Assembly: GCA_030604905.1 (NCBI GenBank)
Contig: JAUVVA010000004.1
Location: 1-64,000 of the forward strand
DNA: 64,000 nt
Source of the DNA: Verrucomicrobiota bacterium
Lineage (GTDB): Bacteria; Verrucomicrobiota; Verrucomicrobiia; Opitutales; Opitutaceae
Direction: 5' to 3'
Shown here in pieces: positions 8,460-17,591 of this stretch. The notes under the pieces were generated by a model, which was given only the letters and a program-made list of their open reading frames with translations, did not search any database and was not told the origin of the DNA. Numbering within the stretch: the stretch's first letter is position 1; every line of letters begins with the position of its first letter. The position numbers and the translations under genes were made by a program.

Positions 8460-9764
8460 ATGAAACTAGCCCAGCACTTCGCGACCACGGCCGAGTCAGC
8501 GTGGAGAGACATCAACCGCTCCGGGCCGAGCTCCCGGACCGAGACCTCCGCCCTCGTCGAGGCCGCCGGAGAGGCCGCCGAGGTATGGGCCGGTTTCGGC
8601 GGCTGCTTCAACGAGCTGGGCTGGCAAGCCCTTCGGGAGCTGGCACCGCGGGAGCGGGGCGCCGTTCTCGACGCGCTCTTCGGCGCGGAGGGGCTGCGGC
8701 TCGACTTGGGCCGCATCCCGATGGGCGCGTCAGACTACGCCTCGGAGTGGCACAGCTACGCGGACAGGCCAGGCGATTTCGCGCTCGAACATTTCTCCAT
8801 CGAGCGGGACCGGACGGAACTCCTGCCCTATATCCAGGAGGCGCTGTCCCGCCGCCCGGATCTGTGCTTCTTCGCCTCGCCATGGAGCCCGCCGGCTTGG
8901 ATGAAGTCGCCCGCGGTCTATAATCACGGCCGCTTCCGCATGGAGGCCCGCTACCTCGACGCCTACGCGCGCTACTTCGCCCGTTTCATCGCGGCCTATC
9001 GCGCCGAGGGGGTGAGGATCTCCCAGGTGCACCCGCAAAACGAACCCGCGGCCGACCAAAAATTCCCGTCCTGCGTCTGGTCCGGGGAGCAACTGCGCGA
9101 ATTCATCGGCGGCCATCTCGGCCCGGTGCTCGCCCGTGAGGCGCCGGAGGTCGAGGTCTGGCTGGGAACCATGAACACCGCCGACTACCCGGGGATGTTT
9201 CAACCCGTGATCGCGGACGAAGCTTGCCGGCGCCATCTTCGCGGACTGGGCCTCCAATGGGCCGGCAAGGGAGTCGCGCACCGGCTGCGCCAGCTCCACC
9301 CGGAACTGCCCGTTTGGCAGACCGAGAACGAATGCGGCGACGGCACCAACTCGTGGGACTACGCCCACTACGTTTTCGACCTGGTGCTCCACTACCTCGA
9401 CGCCGGCACGACCGGCTATGTTTACTGGAACATGGTCCTGCCTCCCGGCGGGGTGAGCAGCTGGGGCTGGCGCCAGAACGCGATGATCACCGTCGATCCC
9501 GCCGGCGGAACGTGGAGCGCGAACCCCGAGTATCACGTGATGCGGCATTTTTCGGCTTTCGTCCGCCCGGGCTCGCGCCGCCTGCCCTTGCGTGGGAGCT
9601 GGGCGGGAGGCGCCGCCGCCTTCGTGCTCGCCGACGGGAGGGTCGCACTCGTGTCGCACAACAGCGGGGCGAGGCCGCGCCCCCTCCGCGTCCGGCTGGG
9701 CGGCGGCGAGTTTGAGACGGTGCTGCCTGCCCGCTCCTTCAACACGCTGATCTGCTCGAACTGA
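8460..9764 (+). CDS. GH30-family glycoside hydrolase (glucosylceramidase-like), no obvious signal peptide
   Basis: GFGGCFNELGWQAL...FASPWSPPAWMKSP...QVHPQNEPAADQKFPSCVWSGEQLREFI...VWQTENECGDG...YVYWNMVL. Confidence 0.9.
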   Translation: MKLAQHFATTAESAWRDINRSGPSSRTETSALVEAAGEAAEVWAGFGGCFNELGWQALRELAPRERGAVLDALFGAEGLRLDLGRIPMGASDYASEWHSYADRPGDFALEHFSIERDRTELLPYIQEALSRRPDLCFFASPWSPPAWMKSPAVYNHGRFRMEARYLDAYARYFARFIAAYRAEGVRISQVHPQNEPAADQKFPSCVWSGEQLREFIGGHLGPVLAREAPEVEVWLGTMNTADYPGMFQPVIADEACRRHLRGLGLQWAGKGVAHRLRQLHPELPVWQTENECGDGTNSWDYAHYVFDLVLHYLDAGTTGYVYWNMVLPPGGVSSWGWRQNAMITVDPAGGTWSANPEYHVMRHFSAFVRPGSRRLPLRGSWAGGAAAFVLADGRVALVSHNSGARPRPLRVRLGGGEFETVLPARSFNTLICSN

Positions 9765-9773
9765 CGCACTCCC

Positions 9774-11801
9774 ATGCCCCCGCGACCCCTGCCCCTGCTC
9801 AACCCCGCGCTGCCCGTCATCTGGTATGGCGGGGACTACAACCCCGAGCAATGGCCCGAGGAGGTGTGGATCGAGGATGTGCGGCTGATGAAGGAAGCAG
9901 GCATCAACCTCGCCACGGTGGGCGTCTTCGCCTGGTCGCGCCTGGAGCCGAGGCCGGGCGAGTTCGATTTCGGGTGGCTCGACCGCGTGCTTGATCTTCT
10001 GCACGCGCACGGGATCCGGGTTTGCCTCGCCACCGCCACCGCCTCGCCGCCGCCTTGGTTCGTCCATCGGCACCCCGAGAGCGCGCCGGTGACGGCCGAG
10101 GGGGTGCGGCTCACCTACGGCTCGCGCCAGTGCTACTCGCCCGCCAGCCGCGCCTATCGCGAGGCCGCCGCCACCCTCGCCGGCCGCATGGCCGAGCGGT
10201 ATGCGCGGCATCCCGCCCTCGTGGCCTGGCACATCAACAACGAGCTGGGCTGCCATGTGGCCGAGTGCCACGGCGAGGAGAGCACGCGAGGATTTCGCGA
10301 ATGGCTGCGCCGCCGCCACGGCACGCTCGACGCGCTGAACGACGCCTGGGGCACGGCGTTCTGGAGCCAGGGCTACTCCTCCTGGGAGGAGATCAACACG
10401 CCTCGCCGCACGCCCTACCTGCCCAACGGCGCGCAGGCGCTCGACTTCAGACGCTACTGCAGCGACCTCCTGCTCGACATCTACCGCGCGGAGCTCGCCG
10501 CCGTCCGTCGGCATTCGGAGCTTCCGGCCACGACCAATCTGATGGGCTTTCACCGACCCACCGATTATTTTTCGTGGGGGCCCGACCTGGACTTCGCCTC
10601 GTGGGACGCGTATCCAGAACCTCATGACACGCTCGGCGGGGCGATATGGGCGGGCTTTTCCCACGACCTCACCCGCGGGGTCCGGCCCGACCGGCCTTGG
10701 GTGCTCATGGAGCAGGCCGTGGCCTCGACCAACTGGAACGCCTGCGGCATGACCAAGCCCCCCGGGAGGATGCGCGCCCTTTCCTACCAGGCCCTCGCGC
10801 ACGGGGCCGACGGGATCCTGTTTTTCCAGTTCCGGACCTCCCGTTACGGGATGGAGAAGTTCCTGCCCGGCCTCGTGCCGCACGGCGGGACCAAGGGTAG
10901 CCGCGTCTGGGGCGAGGTCTGCCGACTCGGCGCCGAACTCGCCCGGCTCGGCGAACTGGTCGGCAGCCAGGCGGCGAACCAGGTCGCCATCCTTGTGAGT
11001 TGGCCCAACCGCTGGGGCCTTGAGCAAGCGGGGAAGCCGCAGGCCTTCGACTACCCCGCGGAACTTCTCGCCGTCTATGAAAGGCTGTGGCGGCGGGGGA
11101 TCGGCGTGGATATGGTGCCTCCGGGGGCGAACCTGGCGGCCTACTCGCTCGTGTTCGCGCCATGTCTCTACCAGATCGGCGAGGCGGACGCCGCCAGACT
11201 CCTCGCCTACGTCGAGGGGGGCGGCGCCCTCGCCCTCGGCTGGTTCTCGGGCGTGGTGGACGAGAGCGAACGAGCGCATCTGGGAGGCTACCCCGGACCT
11301 CTCGCCGCGGCTATCGGCGCCGTGGTCGAGGAATGGCACGCGTTGCCGCCGAACCGGGAATGGGCGGGAGAGATCGGTGGCCGCCCCTGCGCGGTCCGAC
11401 ATTGGGCCGAGGCCGTGCATACCCGCGGCGCGGAGGTGCTGGGCAGCTTTCGCGAAGGGCCCCTCGCCGGCCGCCCGCTCGCCCTCCGTCATCGCCACGG
11501 GCGCGGCCTCGCCTGGTATCTCGCCGGCAAACCTTCCGCCGCCGAAGATCTGGGCCGATGGATCGACTGCATCCTCGAGGAGAGGGGCCTCCGCGCGGAG
11601 ATCGCCGCCGGCCCGGACGTCGAGGTCGCGTGGCGCGTCGGCGGCCACGGCCGCTTCCTGTTCCTGATCAACCACGGCGAAGCCCCCTCCCACGTCCGCC
11701 TCCACGCAGTGGAAGGGGCGGACCTCCTCGACGGAAAACGGTATCGCGGGAACGTCCCACTCCAGCCGGCGGAGGTGCGAGTGCTCCGGGCCGGCGCCTG
11801 A
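9774..11801 (+). CDS. Beta-galactosidase, GH42
   Basis: WYGGDYNPEQWPEEVWIEDVRLMKEAGINLATVGVFAWSRLEPRPGEFDFGWLD...AWHINNELGCHV, typical GH42. Confidence 0.95.
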   Translation: MPPRPLPLLNPALPVIWYGGDYNPEQWPEEVWIEDVRLMKEAGINLATVGVFAWSRLEPRPGEFDFGWLDRVLDLLHAHGIRVCLATATASPPPWFVHRHPESAPVTAEGVRLTYGSRQCYSPASRAYREAAATLAGRMAERYARHPALVAWHINNELGCHVAECHGEESTRGFREWLRRRHGTLDALNDAWGTAFWSQGYSSWEEINTPRRTPYLPNGAQALDFRRYCSDLLLDIYRAELAAVRRHSELPATTNLMGFHRPTDYFSWGPDLDFASWDAYPEPHDTLGGAIWAGFSHDLTRGVRPDRPWVLMEQAVASTNWNACGMTKPPGRMRALSYQALAHGADGILFFQFRTSRYGMEKFLPGLVPHGGTKGSRVWGEVCRLGAELARLGELVGSQAANQVAILVSWPNRWGLEQAGKPQAFDYPAELLAVYERLWRRGIGVDMVPPGANLAAYSLVFAPCLYQIGEADAARLLAYVEGGGALALGWFSGVVDESERAHLGGYPGPLAAAIGAVVEEWHALPPNREWAGEIGGRPCAVRHWAEAVHTRGAEVLGSFREGPLAGRPLALRHRHGRGLAWYLAGKPSAAEDLGRWIDCILEERGLRAEIAAGPDVEVAWRVGGHGRFLFLINHGEAPSHVRLHAVEGADLLDGKRYRGNVPLQPAEVRVLRAGA

Positions 11802-11909
11802 CCACGCTCCGCCTTTTCCCTCCGCCCGCAGCCCCTCGTCGCAGCCCGCGTCGTGCGCGCTCCGCGGACTCCCGCCCCGCAAGACATTGCCCCCTGCCCC
11901 TCCCTCTCC

Positions 11910-14420
11910 ATGAATCCCCGCATTCGCTCCCTGCTCCATTCGCTCCTGCTTTTCTGCCTCCTCGTCGGCGCGGCACCGGCAGCTCCCCTTCGCCTTCTCG
12001 AAGAACGCGACGCTTGGGGCTGGGCCAAACGCGAGTGGGAAACCACGCCGACGTTCCGCGTGTTCTGGATCAAGTCGAAGAACGGCACGGTGGAGACACC
12101 CGTGTTGCGGATCCGCGCCACGCTCCCCGCGTGGGATACCACCTTGGGTCGCTCGTTCGTCCTGGCGGAAGAACCGGCCGTGGTGCGCCTGCGAGGGCGG
12201 ATGCGGGTGGAGAAAGTGGTCGCCGGGGTCGAGCCATTCATGTCGGCGCGCGCGCAGGTCACCTTCCACGACGCCGAAGGCGAGCGCATCGGCGGGTGGC
12301 CCGCGGGCGAACTGGTGAGCGGCACCCGCGACTGGTTCACGTTCGAGCAGACCCACCGCCCGCCCGCCGGCACGCGCGGAGTGGGATTGACCCTCGGCTT
12401 GGTCAATAGCAGCGGCCTGGTGGAGTTCGCCGATCTCGAACTCGAGGTGCTCGATCAGGCGGGGAATTCCATCGCCGCCTCGGCTCCGCCCGAGGAGGAG
12501 CGCACGGATACCCGCGCGTGGTGGGTCTTTCATTCCGCGCCGGCCGCGCCGGACGACGACGGTGTGCACATCGGACACCTGTTCACTCGCGAGGCGGCCG
12601 GCGCTCGCGGCCGCGTGCTGTCGCGCGACGGCGACCTCGTCTTCGCGGATGGCAGTCCCGTCCGTTTCTGGGGCACCAATGTCGCCCCCCCGGCCACCTG
12701 GCCGGAGCCCGAGGCGGGCGCGCGCATGGCCGAGGCTCTCGCCCGCTCGGGCGTGAATCTGGTGCGTCTGCACCACATGGATCGCGGCTGGCACGCGGAC
12801 AACATCTTCGAGGCCGATGTCCCCCACACCCAGTCCTTCGACGCAGCCAAGCTCGACCGTCTGCACCGCTTTACCGCCGAGCTTCGCAAACGCGGGATCT
12901 ACATCGCCATGGACCTGATGGTCACACGCCGCTTTCGCCCCGATGACGGCGTCGAGGCCTACGGCGACCTGGAGTTTGGCGGCAAGATGGCCGCGCATTT
13001 CGACGAGCGCATTCTCCAGCTTCAGGAGGACTATGCGCGTCGCCTGCTCAGCACGCGCAATCCCTACACCGGCCTCGCCTACGCCGAGGATCCCGCCATC
13101 GCCTTCGTCTCGATCATCAACGAGAGCAGCCTCTATCTCAACGGCGCGATCAGCTCCTACCAAAAGCTGCCGCCGGTCTACCGGCAGCGTCTGCTCGACG
13201 CCTTCGCGCGCCGCCAAAACGCTCGTGGCCTGGAGCTGCCTGCGGGAGACGTGCTCGCGCTGTTCAACCGCCGCGAACCAGATTTCTGGAATTTTCTCCG
13301 CGAGACGCAGGACGCCGGCTACGACCGCCTGACACGCTTCCTGCGCGAGGACCTCAAAGTTCAGGGCCTGATCGGAGGGAGCAACTTCATCGAATTCGCC
13401 GACGACCTGCACTCGAACGCGCGCCTCGATTTCATCGACGTGCACGTTTACTGGGACCACCCGGTGGGCGGTTGGTCCGAGCTCAACAGCGTCAGCAACC
13501 GCTCCGTGATCCCCGCCTTGGCGGGCGCAAACCCCTTCCGCCAAATCGCGCTGCAGAACGCCAAGGCGCTGCCGCTCGCAATCAGCGAGTGGCAGGCCTG
13601 CTGGCCCAACGAACACCTCGCCGAGTTCCCTCCGCTGATGGCTGCGATCGGAGGCCTGCAAGGTTGGGACGCACCGATGTGGTTCACCTTCGAGGGGCAC
13701 GAGCCCGCGCCGCTCATCTCGGGAGTGTTCTCCGCCGACAACAAACCTCACCTGCGAGTTTCCGGCGCCTTCGCCTCCATCGCGTTTCGCCGCGGCGACT
13801 TCAGCCCCCTGCCCGCCCGCGTGAGTTCCTACGCCAACACCTTGCCCTGGGAGAGCGTAAACTCGCTGGCGTCCGAGGCGGACGTGCTCACCGAAAGGCT
13901 TCTGTGGAGTTCCGGGCCTGCTTCCACCAAACCCGCGAAGGAAGGCCGCGCGGGCAGCGTCGTGGTGGCGGACCGCGCGACCGCGCTCCTCTCCTCGCCG
14001 CGGACGGCCGCCGTCGTGGGTCGCGCTTTGCCCCGCCCCGCGGCCGCGGGGGCTTTGACCGTCGCGTCGCGCACGCCCTTCTCCGTCATCGGCGTGACCT
14101 CGTTGACGGACGCGCCGATCGAACGCGCCAACCGCCTCCTGCTCCTGGCCGTGGCCCGCATGGAAAACACCGGCCAAGTCTTCCGCGGCTACCGCAAGGG
14201 GCTCCGCTCCGGCGGCGTGGCCCCGATCTTGGCCGAGCCCGTTCGCGCCACCCTGTTGATCGAGCGGGCCAACGAAAAGTCGCTGCAATTGGTGCCCCTG
14301 GATGTGCATGGCCGCCCGGCCGGCGCCGCGCGTCCCCTGTCCCGCGATGCGCAAGGCCGCGTCCGCGTGGAGCTGGATGGCGAGCAATGGCTGTGGGCCG
14401 AGCTCGTGGCCGTGCCCTGA
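11910..14420 (+). CDS. Secreted GH5-like (clan GH-A) glycoside hydrolase with N-terminal beta-sandwich-like region
   Basis: Signal peptide; GSPVRFWGTNVAPPATWPEPEAGARMAEALARSGVNLVRLHHMD...FVSIINESSLY...LAISEWQACWPNEH. Confidence 0.8.
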   Translation: MNPRIRSLLHSLLLFCLLVGAAPAAPLRLLEERDAWGWAKREWETTPTFRVFWIKSKNGTVETPVLRIRATLPAWDTTLGRSFVLAEEPAVVRLRGRMRVEKVVAGVEPFMSARAQVTFHDAEGERIGGWPAGELVSGTRDWFTFEQTHRPPAGTRGVGLTLGLVNSSGLVEFADLELEVLDQAGNSIAASAPPEEERTDTRAWWVFHSAPAAPDDDGVHIGHLFTREAAGARGRVLSRDGDLVFADGSPVRFWGTNVAPPATWPEPEAGARMAEALARSGVNLVRLHHMDRGWHADNIFEADVPHTQSFDAAKLDRLHRFTAELRKRGIYIAMDLMVTRRFRPDDGVEAYGDLEFGGKMAAHFDERILQLQEDYARRLLSTRNPYTGLAYAEDPAIAFVSIINESSLYLNGAISSYQKLPPVYRQRLLDAFARRQNARGLELPAGDVLALFNRREPDFWNFLRETQDAGYDRLTRFLREDLKVQGLIGGSNFIEFADDLHSNARLDFIDVHVYWDHPVGGWSELNSVSNRSVIPALAGANPFRQIALQNAKALPLAISEWQACWPNEHLAEFPPLMAAIGGLQGWDAPMWFTFEGHEPAPLISGVFSADNKPHLRVSGAFASIAFRRGDFSPLPARVSSYANTLPWESVNSLASEADVLTERLLWSSGPASTKPAKEGRAGSVVVADRATALLSSPRTAAVVGRALPRPAAAGALTVASRTPFSVIGVTSLTDAPIERANRLLLLAVARMENTGQVFRGYRKGLRSGGVAPILAEPVRATLLIERANEKSLQLVPLDVHGRPAGAARPLSRDAQGRVRVELDGEQWLWAELVAVP

Positions 14421-14429
14421 CGGAGGCGC

Positions 14430-14462
14430 GCACGGCGCGCAGCTCCCCCCTGCGCGCCGTGC
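14430..14462. other. 13-bp perfect hairpin after the GH5-like gene
   Basis: GCACGGCGCGCAG-CTCCCCC-CTGCGCGCCGTGC; no T tract. Confidence 0.75.
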
Positions 14463-14645
14463 AGCCCGAAGGCGGTGCGGCTGGTTCAGGGCGCATGGGC
14501 GCTGGCGTCGTGCGCGCACCGCTGCGCGCGAGTGGGGATTGTTGAACGGTATAAGCAACACCGTGAATTGCGGGAAACGACGCGGGACAGCCTGTTGATG
14601 ATGCGGTCTCTCCCCTCTCCGGCCCGCTCCCCACCCCCAAAAACA

Positions 14646-17312
14646 ATGCGCTACCTTGCCTCGCCCGCTCCGGGCGGCGCCGTCCTTGGACGGTTCATGG
14701 TCAGATTCGCGGCCGTGCTCGTCACCGGCCTGCTCCCCGTCCAGTCCCTCCGCGCCCAGTCCGCCACCCAGGTCGATCTGAGAGGCATGGGCTTCGTCAC
14801 CGGCGTCGTCGCCCGCCCCTCCACCAGCGCGCTCGAGATGTATGTGCGCACCGATGTCGGCGGAGTGTTTCGTTGGGAAGCCGCCGATTCGAGGTGGATC
14901 CCCCTCCTCGATCGCGACCACTCCGACAAGCTTCACATCGAGTCGGTCGCGGTGGATCCCTCCACCGCTGGCACGCTCTACGCCGCCTATGGCAACAACG
15001 CCACCGGCTCCGGCACGGGCCACACCGGCATCCTGAAAACGGTGGACAACGGCGCGACTTGGCAGCGCACCGGCCTGCCTTCCAGCGTCCGCATGGGCGG
15101 CAACGCCCAATACCGCTGGACCGGCGAGCGCCTTCAGGTGGACCCGCGCAATCGCAATTACCTCTACTTCGGCAGCCGGCTCGACGGCCTCTGGGTCTCC
15201 ACCAACGGCGGCGACACGTGGGCGATGATCGATAGCGTGCCCAAGGGCAGCGCGTCCTCGACCGACAAGGCCGCGGCGGGCGTGTCCTTCGTCGCGATCG
15301 ACCCCCGCAGCACGGCGGTCGTGTCCAACCCCACCCGCGCCTCCACGATCTACGTCGGCGTGCAACGCTCCGGCGTCTATCGTAGCACCGACGGCGGCGG
15401 CTCCTTCTCGCTGATCTCGGGCTCCTCCGGCCCGGGGACTGCCGCCACCCCCATGCGCGGCGTGGTCGCGAGCGACGGCACCCTCTACGTGACCGCGTGG
15501 GGTTCCGGCGGCGGTATCTGGCGATTCCGCAACGGAATCTGGTCGAACATCAGCGTGCCGGCGTCCATCGCGTGGTATGATCGCGCTTGGACCGGCATCG
15601 CGGTCGATCCCGCCAACCCCGACCGCATCCTCGTCACGGCGGACGGCGAGGTGCCGAAGGACATCTTCATCTCCTCGAACGGCGGCGCCAGCTGGCAGGG
15701 CTACGGAGACAGCGGCGCCTATCCGCGCCGCCTCACCCAGGAATGGCCCGCTTGGTGGCCGGCCAAGGCGTCGAACTCACTCGCGGGCGGCCTGATCTTT
15801 GATCCGACCAACAGCAACCGCGCTTTCGTCACCTCGGGCTATGGGTTCCACGCCATCACCGACCTGAATTCCACCACCTCGCCCGCCAACGCGCGGGATT
15901 TTATGCGCGGGCTTGAGATTCTCATCGCCACCCGCGTGCGCTCCCTCCCCGCCGGCGCGCGCAATCGCCTCCTCGTGACCTGCCAGGACATGGTGGGCTT
16001 CGCATTTACCGATCACCAGACGGTGCCCGGCGAGGCGCTGATTCGCGGCACTCCCTGGGCCATCGCCGCCGGCACCAGCCTCTCGTTCTGCCAAAGCCAG
16101 CCCGACCACATGGTTGTCGTCGGCGGGCATGTGGAGTATTGGGGCGGCCTTGCCCGCATCACCAACGACGGCGGCGTCACCTGGCGCAACCTCAACCCCC
16201 CGGTTGAGAAAGCCTTTGGCGGCCACATCGCGATGTCCTCCACCAACCCAAACAACCTCGTGTGGATCCCGATGAATGTGAGCTGGTATTCCGGCCGCTC
16301 CGGCCCCGTTTATACCACGGATGGCGGAGCCACCTGGCACACCGCGGCCGGGCTCCCCAGCTGGAACGACGCCTCGTCCCAGATTTGGTTCGGCGCCAAC
16401 GCGATCTTGGTGCCCGATCCGGTGAACGGCCTCACCTTCTACGCCTTCTACCCGCAGGACCAAGGCATCTACCGCTCGGTGGATGGCGGAGCAAACTTCA
16501 CCCGCGTTCGTTCCGGCGTCACTTCGCAGACCCACCTGATTCAGCTGAAAACAGTCCCGGGCAAAACGGGCGAACTCTGGCTCGGCAACCGCGACTCCGG
16601 CCGATTGTTGATGAGTTCGGACGGGGGAACCAACATGGCGCCGATTCCCAACATCACCGGCTTGTCCACCTACACCTTGATCCCGGGCACGCCCACCACC
16701 GTGATCGCGCACGGCACCGTGAACGGCGTGCGCGGCCTGCACCGCTCCAGCAACCTCGGCGCCACTTGGCAGCAGATCGACACCCAATCGCTCGGCCTGC
16801 CGCTCGCATCCCTGCTGGACATCGAGATCGACTCGCGGGATTCGACCAAGGCCTACCTCGCGTTCAGCGGGCGCGGCTACTACCACATCACGCTCCCCGG
16901 CAGCTCCCCCAACCTCGTCCAGAACGGGTCCTTCGAAAACTCGCTCACTTCCTGGAGCAACTGGGCCCAGAGCACCGTCGTCTCGAGTGGGGTGAGCGGC
17001 AACGCCCTGCAAGTCGGCGCCTTTGCCGGCGGTGTCGGGCAAAGCATCTCGGGATGGTCCGCCGGCGCCAGCTACACCCTCAGGGCCTCGGCCCGTCTGA
17101 GCGCCTCGAGCGACACCGTGTGGGTCGGAGTGAAAGGCGGCGGCGGCCAGAATTTCGACCAAGCCCTCTCCTTCAACACGACCGAGTTCCAGAGCAAGTC
17201 GCTCTCGATCACGCTGCCCGCCGGGACGAGCTGGGTGCAGATCTACGTGTGGAAGAACGACGGCACCCGCGCTCTCGCAACCGTGGACGACATTTCTTTC
17301 ACGCGGAACTGA
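14646..17312 (+). CDS. GH74-like beta-propeller hydrolase (xyloglucanase-type) with C-terminal CBM-like domain
   Basis: VDLRGMGFVTGVVARP...YVRTDVGGVFRW; repeated TxDGGxTW motifs; C-terminal LVQNGSFENSLTSWSNWAQSTVV...VDDISFTRN. Confidence 0.88.
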   Translation: MRYLASPAPGGAVLGRFMVRFAAVLVTGLLPVQSLRAQSATQVDLRGMGFVTGVVARPSTSALEMYVRTDVGGVFRWEAADSRWIPLLDRDHSDKLHIESVAVDPSTAGTLYAAYGNNATGSGTGHTGILKTVDNGATWQRTGLPSSVRMGGNAQYRWTGERLQVDPRNRNYLYFGSRLDGLWVSTNGGDTWAMIDSVPKGSASSTDKAAAGVSFVAIDPRSTAVVSNPTRASTIYVGVQRSGVYRSTDGGGSFSLISGSSGPGTAATPMRGVVASDGTLYVTAWGSGGGIWRFRNGIWSNISVPASIAWYDRAWTGIAVDPANPDRILVTADGEVPKDIFISSNGGASWQGYGDSGAYPRRLTQEWPAWWPAKASNSLAGGLIFDPTNSNRAFVTSGYGFHAITDLNSTTSPANARDFMRGLEILIATRVRSLPAGARNRLLVTCQDMVGFAFTDHQTVPGEALIRGTPWAIAAGTSLSFCQSQPDHMVVVGGHVEYWGGLARITNDGGVTWRNLNPPVEKAFGGHIAMSSTNPNNLVWIPMNVSWYSGRSGPVYTTDGGATWHTAAGLPSWNDASSQIWFGANAILVPDPVNGLTFYAFYPQDQGIYRSVDGGANFTRVRSGVTSQTHLIQLKTVPGKTGELWLGNRDSGRLLMSSDGGTNMAPIPNITGLSTYTLIPGTPTTVIAHGTVNGVRGLHRSSNLGATWQQIDTQSLGLPLASLLDIEIDSRDSTKAYLAFSGRGYYHITLPGSSPNLVQNGSFENSLTSWSNWAQSTVVSSGVSGNALQVGAFAGGVGQSISGWSAGASYTLRASARLSASSDTVWVGVKGGGGQNFDQALSFNTTEFQSKSLSITLPAGTSWVQIYVWKNDGTRALATVDDISFTRN

Positions 17313-17339
17313 GCCGGCTAGCGTCACCCTCCCCCACCA

Positions 17340-17379
17340 CGAGCGGCGGTCACCTGCGGTGCCCGCCGCTTTTGTTTTG
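17340..17379 (+). terminator. Rho-independent terminator after GH74-like gene
   Basis: AGCGGCGG-N13-CCGCCGCT followed by TTTGTTTT. Confidence 0.85.
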
Positions 17380-17591
17380 CCCTGTAGCGCCACGGGGGCA
17401 TCCGGTTGAACGATGCGAGCCGAACCCGTCTCGCCAAGGTTCGACCGCTAAGCCAGCCGCGCCGGAGCGCCGGGCTCCCATCTGGACGAAAAAAATCGCC
17501 GGCGGCCGACGGCCCGCCCGGCGCCTCACCCCATGGACCCCGCCTACGTTTCCGTTCGCGCCGCACGAGCGAGCGTGCCCGCCCCGCTCCC

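Noticed and set aside
8730-15365. 2211-aa minus-strand ORF
   Set aside because: Antisense shadow of well-supported plus-strand genes (GH30, GH42, GH5-like, start of GH74-like). High GC3 removes stop codons on the opposite strand, and the product is low-complexity Gly/Ala/Arg/His without domains.
15777-17393. 538-aa minus-strand ORF
   Set aside because: Antisense to the GH74-like gene and its terminator; shadow ORF.
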